A DNA stretch of 64,000 nucleotides from Trissonchulus latispiculum (taxonomy: Eukaryota > Nematoda > Enoplea > Enoplida > Ironidae), in assembly GCA_030248195.1 (NCBI GenBank), contig JASAND010004253.1, positions 40,223-104,222 on the forward strand. The letters are read 5' to 3'. The notes below the pieces were generated by a model that made no database searches, was not told where the DNA came from, and was given only the letters and a program-made list of their open reading frames with translations. Of this stretch, positions 1-10,923 are shown piece after piece (within the stretch, counting starts at the first letter, position 1; the number at the start of each line of letters is the position of its first letter). The position numbers were made by a program, and so were the translations under genes.

Positions 1-59
1 TACGTTCACTCGCCGTATCTTTACGTGTTAAAGTTCGAAAACACAACGCCTGCGTGCGT

Positions 60-830
60 CCAATTTGTGTCTGCTTCGAGCTTTATAACGCAAAGATAGC
101 GTGCGAATTTCTTTGAAGTGAGCATACACGTTTGTGTATGGGGTCAGCCGTTAGCGTGCAGAGCATGTACCTTAAGCTGATAACGGAGAGCTTGCCTGCT
201 GTCACACTCTTATATATTATGTACTCTTGGTATTATGTACTCTTGCTACAGCTAAGCTTAGAATTCCTTTCAAGAAAGAGTAATGTAGACTAGGGCTAAA
301 CTCAATTGTAATAACTCGTTTAAACCTACTAAAGATTGACTTTCCGTCTTCAATATACTTTCATGAAGAGGATAAAGATTGAATTCACACGATTAACTTT
401 CAGTTCTTGAAAAGCTCCGAGGGTTATCGCTAACATGCAAGGGGGCCGGTATATATTTTAGCATGACCTGTATGCTCGAATAAGGAAATTAGCTATTATT
501 AAGAGCACATAATATATAAGAGTGCGACAGCAGGCAAGCTGCCTGTTATGAGCTCGAGGTACATGCTCTGTTCGCTAACGGCTGACCCCACCACAAATGC
601 TCACTTCAAAGAAATTTGTGCGCTATCTTTGCGTTCTAAAGCTCGCAACAGGCGCACTTTGAACCAACTGAGTAGTAGTGTTTTCCACCTCACGTAAAAA
701 TAGCTTGCAAATTTCTTTGAAGTGAACATACACATTTGTGTCTGGGGGGGTCAGCCGTTCGCGAACAGAGCATGTACCTAGAGCTGATAACAGAGAGCTT
801 GCCTGCTGTCACACTCTTATCGTCAGGCAT
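60..830. repeat. Three-copy inverted/direct repeat module
   Basis: A module of about 130 bp occurs three times: about 95-222 (forward), about 505-640 (reverse) and about 705-822 (forward). Shared landmarks are ATTTCTTTGAAGTGA, GGGTCAGCCGTT, AGCATGTACCT and GCTTGCCTGCTGTC. Copies 1 and 2 form an inverted pair around about 280 bp of AT-rich spacer; copy 3 is a direct repeat of copy 1. The first 60 bases are not explained. The module looks like the ends of a mobile element, but no target duplication was found. Confidence 0.7.
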
Positions 831-952
831 GGGATAAAAAACACCCCCAAGTACTGGTTTAAGAAACGATGCCCGTCCTGGAGGTCAAGTAGGCCCTATG
901 AGGTCAGCTAATGTGTGGTGATATAGCGGCACTCTATGCGTGCACACACTAT

Positions 953-2887
953 CACTGGCTTGCACCAATGAAGAATAACTGAAGAATAACCTAACCTTGA
1001 GGTTAACTCAGGGTTAAGTCGTTATTCTCCAGCTATTTCGTAGCACCAATCATGGTTAACTAATTCTCCAGTTAACCTCGAGTGTAACTTAGTCCGCAAC
1101 TGGCAAAAACTTAAACCTCTCTCTCTGTTCGGGAATCTCGCTAGGCATACCTAGATTGGTGTTGCCACCTATGCTTAACCCAACTTAACCCTCAGTTTGA
1201 TAAGGGTTAACGAAGAATAAGGGGTGGACAACGCTGCTAACGCCTGAAAGTCAATTTTGTAGAACAAAGTTTGCTGAACGAAAGTCAGCAAAGCTAAAAT
1301 TAATTATCTGGCGGTATTTTAAATGATAATAAGAACATTGAAAATCTTACTCGAAAAAAGTATTCGAGTTATGGTTTCTGCAATTATACTGCCAAATCAT
1401 TGTTCGGAGTAAGTTGGTTTCATCCGAAATGACAATTATTATCCCACAAAAAATATACAATTAGACAACGGTGCAGTGCACAACAGTCTCTTATATTTGC
1501 TGGTTCGGGGTTATCTTTATCCTTCAGCTATTCTCCAGTTAAGTTGGAGGTTAACTTTATCCCTGAGCCTAGTCTTCAGTTATGCTGAAGGTTAACTATA
1601 TTCCTCAACTATTCTGATTGGTTGGCAACAAGGCGGTGCTTTTTTCTATTAGGCAGTCTCAACACAAACAACTGCTAATATCAAGAATAGCCTTACTCCT
1701 GAGCTCAAGTTCAGGGTTAGTTCTTCTCCAACTTAGTTGGAGTATTGCAACGGAAAAAATGTACGCCTGAGCTTGAGCTCAGGTGGAGAATAGTTAACTC
1801 CGAGTTAACTCAGGATATAGTTCGGAACTAAGTTATTCCGATTAGGTGCAAGAGGCCGTATAAATATGAGACCCCTAGGCCCTGTGGAAAGTTTACAGCA
1901 TGTATTCAAAGTTGACCCCCCCAAAATCACTGTCAAAATCTAAGGGTCATATATATCGAAATTTCTAAGCTTATCTTGATAGCATATATAGAGACGCCTG
2001 TTTGCGTGCGGGCTTGTATTGACACAAAGTATCAATAGGCAAGACACCATGGCCGCTTGCACCAAATCGGAATAACTTAGCTCCGAACTAAGCTATTCCT
2101 GAGTTAACTCGGAGTTAACTATTCTCCACCTGAGCTCAAGCTCAGGCATAAATTTTATTCCGTTGCAATACTCCAACTAAGTTGGAGAATAACTAACCCT
2201 GAGCTTGAGCTCAGGAATAAGCCTATTCTTGATGTTAACAGTTTATGTTGAAACTGCCCAATAGGCAAAAGCACCGCCTTCCTGTTAACCAATCAGAATA
2301 GTTGAGGAATAGAGTTAACCTTGAGTATAACTAAAGATTAGGCTCAGGGATAAAGTTAACCTCCAACTTAACTAAAGAATAGTTGAAGAATAAAGATAAC
2401 CGCGAGTTTACTAGTAAATATACCTAAGAAGCTGGACTGGACACTGTTATCCAATTGCATATACTTTGTGGGATAGAAATGGTCATTTCGGATGAAACCA
2501 ACTTACTTACTTACTAACTAGGATTTGGCACTATATTTGCAGCAACCATTACCAGAATACTTTTGCTGAATATTCAATGTTTTTAATGTCTTTGAATTAC
2601 AGCCAGATTATTAATTGTAGCTTTATTGAGTTCCGTTTAGCAAGATTTGTTCCACTTTACCTGACTATTAAACTTTAGAACCGATGTCTACCTCTTATTC
2701 TTCAGTTAACCCTTATCAAACTGAGGGTTAAATTTTTGGCAGTTGGGGAATAAGTTATACTCGAGGTTAGCTGGAGAAAGTTAACCCTGATTGGTGCAAC
2801 GAAATAACTGGAGAATAACGACTTAACCCTGACTTAACCTCAAGGTTAGGTTATTCTTCAGTTATTCTTCATTGGTGCAAGCCAGTG
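953..2887. mobile_element. Long palindromic (fold-back) element, about 1.9 kb
   Basis: The two halves are inverted copies of each other. The left end CACTGGCTTGCACCAATG is matched by CATTGGTGCAAGCCAGTG at the right end, and the match continues inward to about 1855 and 2050, leaving a spacer of about 190 bp. Each arm is about 0.8-0.9 kb and is itself made of short dyads such as CTCCAACTTAGTTGGAG and GAGCTTGAGCTC, with many GTTAAC or GAGTTAAC runs. No protein is encoded. It behaves like a fold-back or MITE-type DNA transposon; the superfamily is unknown because no clear target duplication is visible. Confidence 0.75.
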
Positions 2888-3554
2888 CATATCTCTCTGC
2901 TGCTATGGGCTCTAAGATCTAGCCATTTTTTCTTATCCCCAAAATTTCATCTCTGTTCAGGTAAAAAGAGTCCGAAACCTACAAAATAATTCCTTCTGGA
3001 GGAATTTGCAGGTTTTTATGCGTTTAAAACGCTTAAAAAGCATCGATTTACCCATATAACTTTTTAAATTAGTTTCTGATTATATATTTTCCTGGCCAGT
3101 TTGCTTATGAAACCTGATTGTTGATATTGCACAATTTTTGAACTTTTCAAATTGATAACAATCGTTACTAATTCATTACAACTTTGCTTTTTGTGGCTAA
3201 ATATACTAAATTTGATGCCCTCTTTCATCAAGAAGCATCAAATACATTCCAGTGCCAATATTTTGGGGTGATTTTTTATACCCCAAGTCCCAACCCATTT
3301 TTCTTACCATTTTTTCGGGTAAGAAAAACACCTAATTTTTTATTAATCTGACAGCTTGTTACATTAGAAAGTATTTTTATGCATGCATCGATAGAGGACA
3401 GTGTCGGGAACCTGCATGCAAAAGACTTTTAGATTGACCAACATTTGCGACAGTTAGAGGCTTAAGTTGAAAAATAGTTTTTTAATACCATGTCTGACTA
3501 TATAAAATAATTGATAACTTAAAGCAATAGTCACAGCAATTTGGTTTTCCAGTA
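2888..3554. other. AT-rich stretch without recognisable gene
   Basis: I see no coding potential, RNA gene or clear repeat here. Short related runs such as TTTTCTTACC and GGTAAGAAAAA occur near 3300-3330. It may be the decayed 5' part of the reverse transcriptase element that follows. Confidence 0.4.
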
Positions 3555-4695
3555 GATAATAAAGATCTTAACTTACCCTATATACAACTTATTCCTAAAT
3601 TTCACAAAAACCCAGTCAAATTTAGATCTTTTATATCTAGCACTAAGGCAGTTATTAATCAAGTGTCTATTAGGATAGGCCAGGTTTTCAAGGTTATACT
3701 TAAAAGACTCAAAAAATACAGTGAAGTCATAGCTAAGTTTAACGGTGGATGTTCTCCTTATTGGGATTATAGATAATAACCAACCCATATTAGACAGGTT
3801 AAAACAAATATCAGATAAGAACGCGGCTAGAAACGTATACACCTACGATTTCACACAGTTAACAAACCTAAGACACACTCATATCATGGAAGCAGTGGAA
3901 GGTGCAGCTAAATTGGCATTTGGATCTTCTAATCGCAAGGTTATTATGTTGGAAAAGTCAGCCCATTTTGTAAATAACACTAATTCTAAATTTGCATTAA
4001 ATTGCGAAAACTTTTGCAAACTGGTTAACTGGTTAATTTCTAGCACGTTTTTCAAAATGGGAAATAAAGTTTTTAGACAAAAAACTGGTATACCTATGGG
4101 CACTAGCTGCGGACCTTTCATGGCTAACTTAGTTTTGTTTTGGTATGAGATTAAGTACATTAAAACACTTACCCAAAAAATAGACACAGAAAAATTGGAA
4201 CTTTTACAATATATATTTAGATATATAGATGACATAACAACTGTTAATGACAACGGAATAATCAAAACAGAACATAAAAATATATATCCCCAGGATTAGA
4301 ATTAAATTTAGTGAATGAGTGACCCTATGTAGCGGAAGTGTTAGACTTAAGATTTAAAGTATTCAATGATAAGTTTACTCATAGAATTTATAAAAAAAGA
4401 CGATTTCCATTTTAAAGCAATTAATTACCCGAAAATATATAGACGGAAATTTCTCTCAACTAACTTGTTACAAGGTATATGCCAACGAACTAAGTAGAAT
4501 TTCTAAGTTGAGCTATTACGAAACAGACTTCATTGTACAAAGCGCACAATTAGTAAAAACACTTAGGAATAAACAATATAGTAGCCGAAATCTAAGACAC
4601 TTTTTCCTAAAAACAGTAGAAAAACTTTCCAAAACACTACAATTCAGTTTCACCCCTTTAGACGGATGGTTACAGCTTACAACTCAAATTGGATA
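3555..4695 (+). pseudogene. Decayed reverse transcriptase (Penelope-like or related retroelement)
   Basis: Three reading-frame segments together resemble the reverse transcriptase found in Penelope-like and related animal retroelements. The first (3555 to about 3745) reads PKFHKNPVKFRSFISS, the usual N-terminal finger motif. The second (about 3745-4299) carries YDFTQLTNLRH (motif A), GIPMGTSCGPFMANL (motif B) and FRYIDDI (the YIDD catalytic motif C). The third (about 4325-4695) carries VLDLRF and YKKRRDFHF followed by a thumb-like tail. The segments lie in different frames: there is a frameshift near 3745, stops near 4299-4330 and another frame change near 4400-4510. The element is therefore dead. 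No endonuclease (GIY-YIG) domain was seen. Family assignment is from motif recognition only. Confidence 0.8.
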
Positions 4696-4737
4696 GAAAT
4701 ATACGTTTAGCACTATCTTTAATGTTTAACTTCACCT

Positions 4738-4763
4738 CCTGAGGCGACCAGCGGCGAAACCCT
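4738..4763 (+). ncRNA. Hammerhead-ribozyme-like motif (degenerate), candidate
   Basis: About 45 bases after the last reverse transcriptase segment the sequence reads CCTGAGGCGACCAGCGGC followed by GAAAC. Penelope-like elements are known to carry small hammerhead ribozymes in their terminal repeats, built as CUGAUGA, stem II, then CGAAAC. Here CTGA and CGAAAC are present with a short GC stem between them, but the second UGA of the core is missing. If it is a hammerhead it is probably inactive. The position supports the call; the broken core argues against activity. Confidence 0.3.
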
Positions 4764-4808
4764 TTTCATTTATTTTATGTTTATCTTAAAACATTTCTAA
4801 AAAACTGT

Positions 4809-4850
4809 GTCCCACACTGAACCACTGATGAGCCGCGCAGTGTGTGGATA
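4809..4850 (+). ncRNA. Second hammerhead-like core CTGATGAG inside a hairpin
   Basis: CTGATGAG at 4825-4832 is an exact match to the hammerhead 5' core. It sits in the loop of a hairpin whose stem is CCCACACTG (from about 4811) and CAGTGTGTGG. No GAAA box follows at the right distance, so this is either half of a ribozyme or chance. Confidence 0.2.
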
Positions 4851-5335
4851 TGGTCTGGTTACGGTCGCATGCACTTACTCATATAGACTGTATGTATGTA
4901 CTGTTTCTGTCTAAATGTTTATATATGTACACTTTTAACATCTCAATGTTAATTTATATTATTTTTCTACTTATTTTAGTTTATTAAATTCTTCATCGAT
5001 CATTTGTCACAGTTATGGGAAAGCCAAACGATAATAAAAGGAAACGGAAGAATGATGGTACGTTTTATATATTAATGAATTATTTCACATATAATATATG
5101 ATGTCCTCTAGCTATTATCTAGACATAAGTTTAAATTTATCAAGATAGCGGCAAGAAAATCTTATGATATTGTAATGAGTAAGCAAGGAATCGGTGAGAC
5201 TACTATGAAATTTCGCAAACTGTTCAGCAAGTGTTCTATTCTTCGTCACTTCGCATATAGTAAGCTAAGCTTGTGCACAGTTGAGTTTGTTTTCTGTTCT
5301 TTTCAAGTATATATATTTCTGATTGGAATTCGCTC

Positions 5336-6163
5336 TTAGTCAACCAGTGAGACATCGCTTACGGGCATGGTAATATGTGCTGTAACTAATGGTACCGGGC
5401 TGTCGTCTTTAACAAGAGAAACCTTTACATCTTCGGCTAAGCCTTTGTCAGTAATGCACTTGATTGTTGTATTAAAAGGATATGACGCTCCTGGGACAAG
5501 AAAAGGTACAGGAATGTAAGCTGGAGAGATTTCATATATCTTCGGATTATAACGAAACCCCAAGAACAGATCCATTGCGGCCTTTTGAGATAAACATTGA
5601 AGGGTTATTTTCAGCTGGAACTTTGGACCAAATCCTTGTAGCTCTGCGCTAAGCTTGACTGAATCTTCGCCCGATGTTGACACAGGGTTGAGGTGAGTTT
5701 CCAGGGTTCTTGAGTAGGTTTTGGCCGCTTCAAGGCGTAACATGAATAGGTCTCGTTGAAATATTTTATGCATTTTTACGCCTTCTTCTCTTTCCCGAAT
5801 AGTTTGATCCACAAATACTTTTGTTTTCTTTGGAACCTGTAGCTTTTGGTTTTGACTGGATGGTGGTCCTGGTGTCATTGCCCTTTCTTGGAATTTCGCC
5901 GTCCTCTTCAGAAGTTTTACTGTTAAACCACCAGTTCTGGTGACATAGACTAGGGCGCCTTCTTCTCTTCCAAATCGACCGAACTTGATCGCAATCGGGA
6001 TCCCCTCAGTTTTAATTTGATTGATAAGAAACATGTCTTTGTAAATATGAATTTCTGCCGTGTCCAAACCAACAACGGCTGCTTGATAATTTTTCGGGGC
6101 GTATTCCAGAGTTTCAATGGCGGTTATCTTGCCAGGCATTGTTAGACTCCATTGCTGTTTACC
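5336..6163 (-). CDS. BBS1: BBS1 exon 5 (terminal, intact)
   Basis: The acceptor is GTTTCAG|GGTAAACAGC. The exon gives 275 intact codons from [17 protein letters not shown] to [10 protein letters not shown] and a TAA stop at 5338-5336. It contains [36 protein letters not shown] and the GAE-domain end. A frame open over 828 bases with conserved family motifs argues against the gene being a dead copy. Confidence 0.93.
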   Translation of the reverse strand, partial: GKQQWSLTMPGKITAIETLEYAPKNYQAAVVGLDTAEIHIYKDMFLINQIKTEGIPIAIKFGRFGREEGALVYVTRTGGLTVKLLKRTAKFQERAMTPGPPSSQNQKLQVPKKTKVFVDQTIREREEGVKMHKIFQRDLFMLRLEAAKTYSRTLETHLNPVSTSGEDSVKLSAELQGFGPKFQLKITLQCLSQKAAMDLFLGFRYNPKIYEISPAYIPVPFLVPGASYPFNTTIKCITDKGLAEDVKVSLVKDDSPVPLVTAHITMPVSDVSLVD

Positions 6164-9100
6164 CTGAAACACTTAAAAATGTAACTAATTAAAAATAGTT
6201 CCCAAACGGCTCTGAGTACATTCAAAGATCACATCATGTAGGAGCTCCGATTAACCGACTCCACAATGTTGTCTTGACAATTAAGTCAAATTTTGAAGGC
6301 TTTGGGAAAGTGAGAATGACTGGATACAAAATTTTTGTAATTTTGTTACTTTTAATCTTAATAATGATCGAACTAAATTTAAAGAAAGTGATTCGTGATT
6401 CGTGAAATTGTGACAAAAACGGGCTAGAAACCAGGAGAAAATGCGTTGTACCACTTGTATGTACCTAAGGTTGTGCGATATGTGTACAGTACAAATTGCT
6501 ATCTGAGCGTTTCAATTGCGTACAGTAAAGCAAACTGTAAGCTGGAATGTTAACGGACCTTACAGCAGCAACATTAGCCCAATATATACCTTTAGAGCAT
6601 AGCAGCGAAGTGCAATCCGTGCAAGCAACAATAATTGTTTTGCTTTGACGACTCATTCCGCGACTTGCTGTCCCACAGTGATGGCCGGTCTGGTTACCTT
6701 AGTGGTACCTCTTTTAACTATATAAATGTTTGAATCTCTGCAGCAGACAATTAGTCGAAAATCTACATCGTACAGACCAGCGGTAGATATGAACGCCGGA
6801 ATCACGGGCAATTCAGCTTCTGTCAAAATTGTAAATGCTTCTGAGTCAAGGATGTAAATCTAAAATTTACACAACAAAACAATGTTTGTCAATTCATTCT
6901 ATATTCATTAACATTTTCTGACAAGAAAGGTAATATGGCTTTGTTAAGAATTATTAAACATGCTAACTGAGTGTCTGAGTTATGATTTTGCGTGTGACTT
7001 ATGCAAAAGCTGCACTGCAGCAAGTTATTTAGTACCATTTTATTCTCTGTACCAAGAACCAGACAGTCAACACTTTTTTCCTCTTGTAAGGATTTCTTCA
7101 TTGTTGTTAAAAACAGTTATTACTGTTGAAGACTTCAAAGGTTCTCTGCCAGTACAGGGTCAGGAAAGAATCTTTTTCTAAATCCGTCAACAGAAGAAAT
7201 CTAAAAAATAGCATTTGCATCTATAAAATCAAGACATTGAAATAACAAGAGATACAGACATAGAGTTTTCCTGTTGTCTTGAAAATTGTTTAGAAAGCCT
7301 CTGAAGAAGTGAAGATACCAGACCATATACCATAAGGCGTTAGGTTCAGACTTGGTCTATTCACATTGCAGTAGTATCTGTATCTTTAGTTACCTTGCTG
7401 GAAACGCTCGACACTGCCAGACTCTATCCTATTGTCCTAGAATTCAGTTTAAGAAATCTGTTTTAGTAAGCAGTAATTTTAATTTTTGGTCTTATTGTCT
7501 GGTTTGAGGTAGTTTAAAGATGGACTTCCTTTAGACGGTAAAATTACACTGATTTACTTTACGAACCTTTTCCTTATAGAAGTAATCAGATGATCCTTAT
7601 CCTTACCTCTGTGATCTGGCCGACATTTCTGATAGCGGAACAGAGGCTTTCAAAGCTTCCAGGGCTTCAGTTAAAGATCGTGGGTCCAGTTTCTCTTCTT
7701 TGACTAAATTCCATATGTCTCGTTCTGCAATATTGACATCTATACCGGGAAGATTAAACTTGTAGTAAGGCTTTAAGTTTTTTGTAAAAATAAACAGCGT
7801 TTCCAGACGCGACTCCGATTGCAGGAACTTTTGGTTCAGTGGAGTCCATGAAAAAGCTGACAATGGCTGTTGGCAAATCAATAAGTGTATTTTCTGACAT
7901 TACCGCTGTTCCTTTGTACACCTGAAACAAAACTGTGCAATATTAGCTTATATATTAAAATTGAGTACAATAAAATTTATATTCGGTGGTTGTCCAAGGT
8001 TAAGCCCGGTTCATACTTGTCTCTGAGTCTCTGTCTCTAGGTCTCTGTCTCTATGTCTCTGTCTTTAGCCGGTTCATACCTGTCTCTGTCTTTTTGTCCT
8101 TTTGTCTCTAAGCTGTCCTTAAGACTAAGAGTCTCTAAGCAAAGTAGAACAGTGCTCAACTTTTCTGCCTGTCCTTAAGCGGCAGCCAATCAAAATAGCA
8201 GATTCTAACACGTGATATGTCTGTTAAGTTGGATATTTAAAAGTAACTACATATATAACTAATTTTAAAGTCAATTTTCAACATAATAGAACTTCGGCTG
8301 TTAATGGGACAACAATAGCAACATATTTTTCGATTGAACTACTTTTTGCTCGTTTTTGATTAAACCCAGTGGCCAATAGAATTTGAATTAGTTGTCACAT
8401 GACCTAGTCTCTGTCTTTTTGTCCTTTTAAGTATGAACGTCTTGTCTCTATCAGTGTAGAGACAAAAGGACAGAGACTCAGAGACAGAGACTCAGAGACA
8501 GAGACATAGAGACAAGTATGTACCGGGCTTTATTGAGAGCAGTGCAGAATAGGTCAGTCGAATCGAAACATCTCCAACGTGCTGTGTTTGGTTCAATCGG
8601 AAGCACTTTGTTAAAACCAAAATAGTTGAAATGCGTTGTTTGAAATTCTCTGTTACTGTTTTGTTAATGTTTTTTGTTCTTGTGCATGACCAGGCGTGAC
8701 TTCCGAACTAGCTGGCTGCGCCACTAAATTGCACGGAATATCACAATATCTTAAGCGGATTTGACTATGCCAGACGAGAATTATGCTGCCACCTTTATTT
8801 ACATCACCGACGTCACAAACCTAACCAGAAAAAAATATTCTATCGGCACCGGAGGGGCTTAACTTACCTGCAGGCATGTGCGGGAAGCCAAGTTTTTTAA
8901 AAGAGGGCGGAGTAAATCGGCGACCAAGGGCAAAGGAAAAATCGGATTATTTTTCAAAAAGCCAAAAAACTGAAAAATGCTAAATCTGGGGGACAGCTCA
9001 GATCGTGTGGGTTGAAACCTTCCTAGACTCCCCCCCAAGCCCACGTATACCTACCAGCCACGAATAAATGGTACGTGTTTTGGCAATGGTGTCAGAATCT

Positions 9101-10712
9101 TAATAACCGGTTCGTGCTCTAACTGATCGGATTAAGTAAGGAGTAAAAGGAATGAAGAAATGGCGAGTCAACAGCAGCTATATAACGGAAGAGCGAGAAA
9201 CGGAGCAACGGTGAAGCACGTAGAAACGGACGAAATTGTTGTACAGTGTTTAAATCAAACTTAATTTGTTTGCGTTAAGCACAGTTATTTTTCATGTCGT
9301 GATCAGTGGTCGGGAAAAGCAAAACTTTGGAAATTCAATTACATGATTGTAGAGTGTTTTACAGGTGTTCGTCCTGGTTTAAGGTGCTGGTTTTCTTTCG
9401 GGTATTTTTGACTCCTACGGCATTAATCCTTTACGCAAAGGGCTAAAACTTTCGAAATAACCTATTTCCGTGCTCTTTAACATTTTAGGACCAGTCCCGT
9501 ATTCTTAGGCCAAAAAATAAGAAAGTTTCGGTTTTTGGCCTTAAGCTCCTAGTAGGTATACAAGACACGGGATTGGTTGGTATGGCTGGAAAGAGGACTC
9601 GAAAATGAACATTTTTGCTCTTACAACCTTTGAGTTATCTCCAGTGGTTAAGTCAGTATAAGCAAAAAACTGTTTTTAGGGTCAAAAAATGGCCATTTTC
9701 GAGGAAATCAGTTTTTTCAAAATTACTGCCACATGTTAAGGATAAAACTGGCTTAGTTATACTCAATCGATACATCGTCCAAATGCACATTTTATGAATG
9801 CCTATTAGCCGGACTTTATTGCTTTCAGGTAGAGATTTGGCCGAAAAACCATTTTGGCAAAACTGCGATTATTTTGTTTCGAACATCGATTTCTCAAAAA
9901 CTACTCGTCGGATTCCGGAGATTTTCGGCAGAATCGAAATTCGCACTTCTGCGGAGGGACGTTTTTCTTGGTTTGGGCTAAAACATATTGAGTAGCAAGA
10001 AAACTCAATGCGAAGTTGCGAAATTTCATGTTACTGTGCGTTTGGCCGATTTTCTCGAACGTTAAGACCTGCTGAGGCAAATCCAAAAAAACGTCCCTCG
10101 GCCCATATGTCCTTCATATCGTGGCACTAAAAGAACTTTTGGCCGATTCTTCAGTTTTGAGAAATCGATGTTCAAAAAGTTTGGTCTATATTCATCCTGT
10201 TAGATGTCAGCTTCTCAGAACATTTCTGCAATTTTTTTGCAAATTTTGCCAGTTCTGTACGCTCATGTGAATGTACAGATAATAAGCTTTAAAACGATGC
10301 ATAAAGCTCTTTCCAACTCCAAAAATTGCGAAAGTTATAGCGTTTCAAAAAATCACCCCAAAAGCACTGCACAAAAGGATACCACCACCTTAAATAATGC
10401 ATAGTTGGTGAATGACGGATGATGGCGGAGTTGAGTGTTAGATTTTTCTACACCAAAATGTGCAACAGCGTTTGCAATAAAATGCTTTTTCACAATTCAA
10501 CATTTTACATTAGAGTTGCCGTTTATTAAGAAAGTAATGGATTTTACCTTGAGTTTCATGCTGAACATTCCAGTTCCTAAGTCTGCGACTACCAGTTTAT
10601 AGTCCCCATCAGCGTTAAGATCTGCCAGAGACATGCATGTTGAGAATGTGTAAAGTCCAGCCAAAGGATCAGAAAATGCTTCCAGCCATTTCGAATTCTC
10701 TGATTCCTCCAT
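5336..10712 (-). CDS. BBS1: BBS1, BBSome subunit (five exons; homopolymer frameshifts)
   Basis: Bardet-Biedl syndrome 1 protein, a subunit of the BBSome coat that moves membrane proteins into and out of cilia and is recruited by the GTPase ARL6. Exons run right to left: 10548-10712, 7607-7921, 7036-7200, 6590-6859 (or 6564-6859) and 5336-6163, all with GT/AG ends. They give about 580 residues, close to the roughly 590 of vertebrate BBS1. Exons 1-4 form the N-terminal beta-propeller ([30 protein letters not shown]); exon 5 holds the propeller end and the C-terminal GAE domain ([28 protein letters not shown]). Four single-base changes in short A or T runs break the frame in exons 2-4 (near 7778-7783, 7131-7135, 7109-7113 and 6655); once they are allowed for, the alignment is gapless across the tested stretches. 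Exon 5 is intact. Assembly error is likelier than decay. Identification is from memory of the family. Confidence 0.92.
6590..6859 (-). CDS. BBS1: BBS1 exon 4 (one missing base; 3' end uncertain)
   Basis: The acceptor is TAAATTTTAG|ATTTAC. The exon reads [35 protein letters not shown] and GQQVAE. A missing base near 6655 (AA where AAA is expected) leads to [15 protein letters not shown] and SLLCSKG. Two donors are possible. AAAG|GTATAT at 6590 keeps the family spacing but leaves a one-base mismatch with exon 5. GCTGCT|GTAAGG at 6564 is in frame but adds about eight residues. Confidence 0.82.
7036..7200 (-). CDS. BBS1: BBS1 exon 3 (two extra bases in T runs)
   Basis: The acceptor is TATTTTTTAG|ATTTC. 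The exon begins [14 protein letters not shown]. One extra T in TTT (about 7131-7135) and one in TTTTT (7109-7113) must be skipped to read [17 protein letters not shown] and then [10 protein letters not shown]. With both corrected, 38 residues align without a gap to the animal protein. The donor is ATG|GTACTA, phase 0. Confidence 0.88.
7607..7921 (-). CDS. BBS1: BBS1 exon 2 (one extra base in an A6 run)
   Basis: The acceptor is TTGTTTCAG|GTGTACAAAGG. The exon starts [13 protein letters not shown] and reads in frame to AVYFYK. The frame then shifts by one base in a run of six A (complement of 7778-7783) and continues as [12 protein letters not shown] to MSARSQR. The family has YKNLRPYFKF across this point, so five A are expected. 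The donor is CAGAG|GTAAGG, phase 2. Confidence 0.9.
8003..8529. mobile_element. Harbinger-like MITE with TCTCTGTC subterminal repeats
   Basis: The ends AGCCCGGTTCATACTTGT and (reversed) AGCCCGGTACATACTTGT are inverted copies, flanked by a TTA duplication at 8000-8002 and 8530-8532. A TWA 3-bp duplication is typical of PIF/Harbinger transposons. The arms are filled with TCTCTGTC and GTCTCTAG repeats, and an internal second copy of CCGGTTCATAC lies near 8083. No protein is encoded. It sits in BBS1 intron 1. Confidence 0.8.
8530..9382. other. BBS1 intron 1 sequence without recognised elements
   Basis: Intron sequence with no convincing gene, RNA or repeat structure. Open frames here are short and lack motifs. 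Confidence 0.5.
9383..10389. mobile_element. TTAA element, GGTGNTG family, copy 1
   Basis: The element is flanked by TTAA at 9379-9382 and 10390-10393. Its ends are inverted: GGTGCTGGTTTTC on the left and, reversed, GGTGGTGGTATCC on the right. A TTAA target is the signature of piggyBac-like and Kolobok-like transposons. It is about 1.0 kb with no transposase, so it is non-autonomous. Inside, CATCGATTTCTCAAAA near 9883 is repeated inverted near 10160. It lies in BBS1 intron 1. Confidence 0.7.
10548..10712 (-). CDS. BBS1: BBS1 exon 1
   Basis: The exon encodes 55 residues from [16 protein letters not shown] to MFSMKLK. ATG (complement of 10710-10712) is chosen because NSKWLEA aligns with the N-terminus of animal BBS1 and no earlier start is needed. 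The donor is AAG|GTAAAA at 10547-10546, phase 0. Confidence 0.92.
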
Positions 10713-10923
10713 ATTTAGCAGCGGCGTTTATTTACTAAAATCGTCAATAAAATATAGGAGAAGTCTTAATCTAGAGCATGTATATTGTTGCTATGCCAAC
10801 TGATGTCAAACTAGAAAGCTAAGCTGATGATGCTATGGCTTTAGTGTGAACAAAATTAACCGAATATACAGTAAAGAGCTGGTTTTGTAATATGTTTTTA
10901 AAAGTAAGTTGTCTCAAAAGTAA

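Noticed and set aside
5015..5338. Possible small plus-strand gene: ATG at 5015 followed by a lysine/arginine-rich start and a GTACGT donor, then an open frame to 5338
   Set aside because: The candidate acceptors at 5110 and 5122 do not join the two parts in frame, no family is recognised, and the region is the 3' flank of BBS1.
6655..7783. Programmed +1 frameshifting in BBS1 linked to the 8-base-loop tRNA
   Set aside because: One of the four shifts is -1, the sites share no common slippery codon, and homopolymer read error is the simpler explanation.
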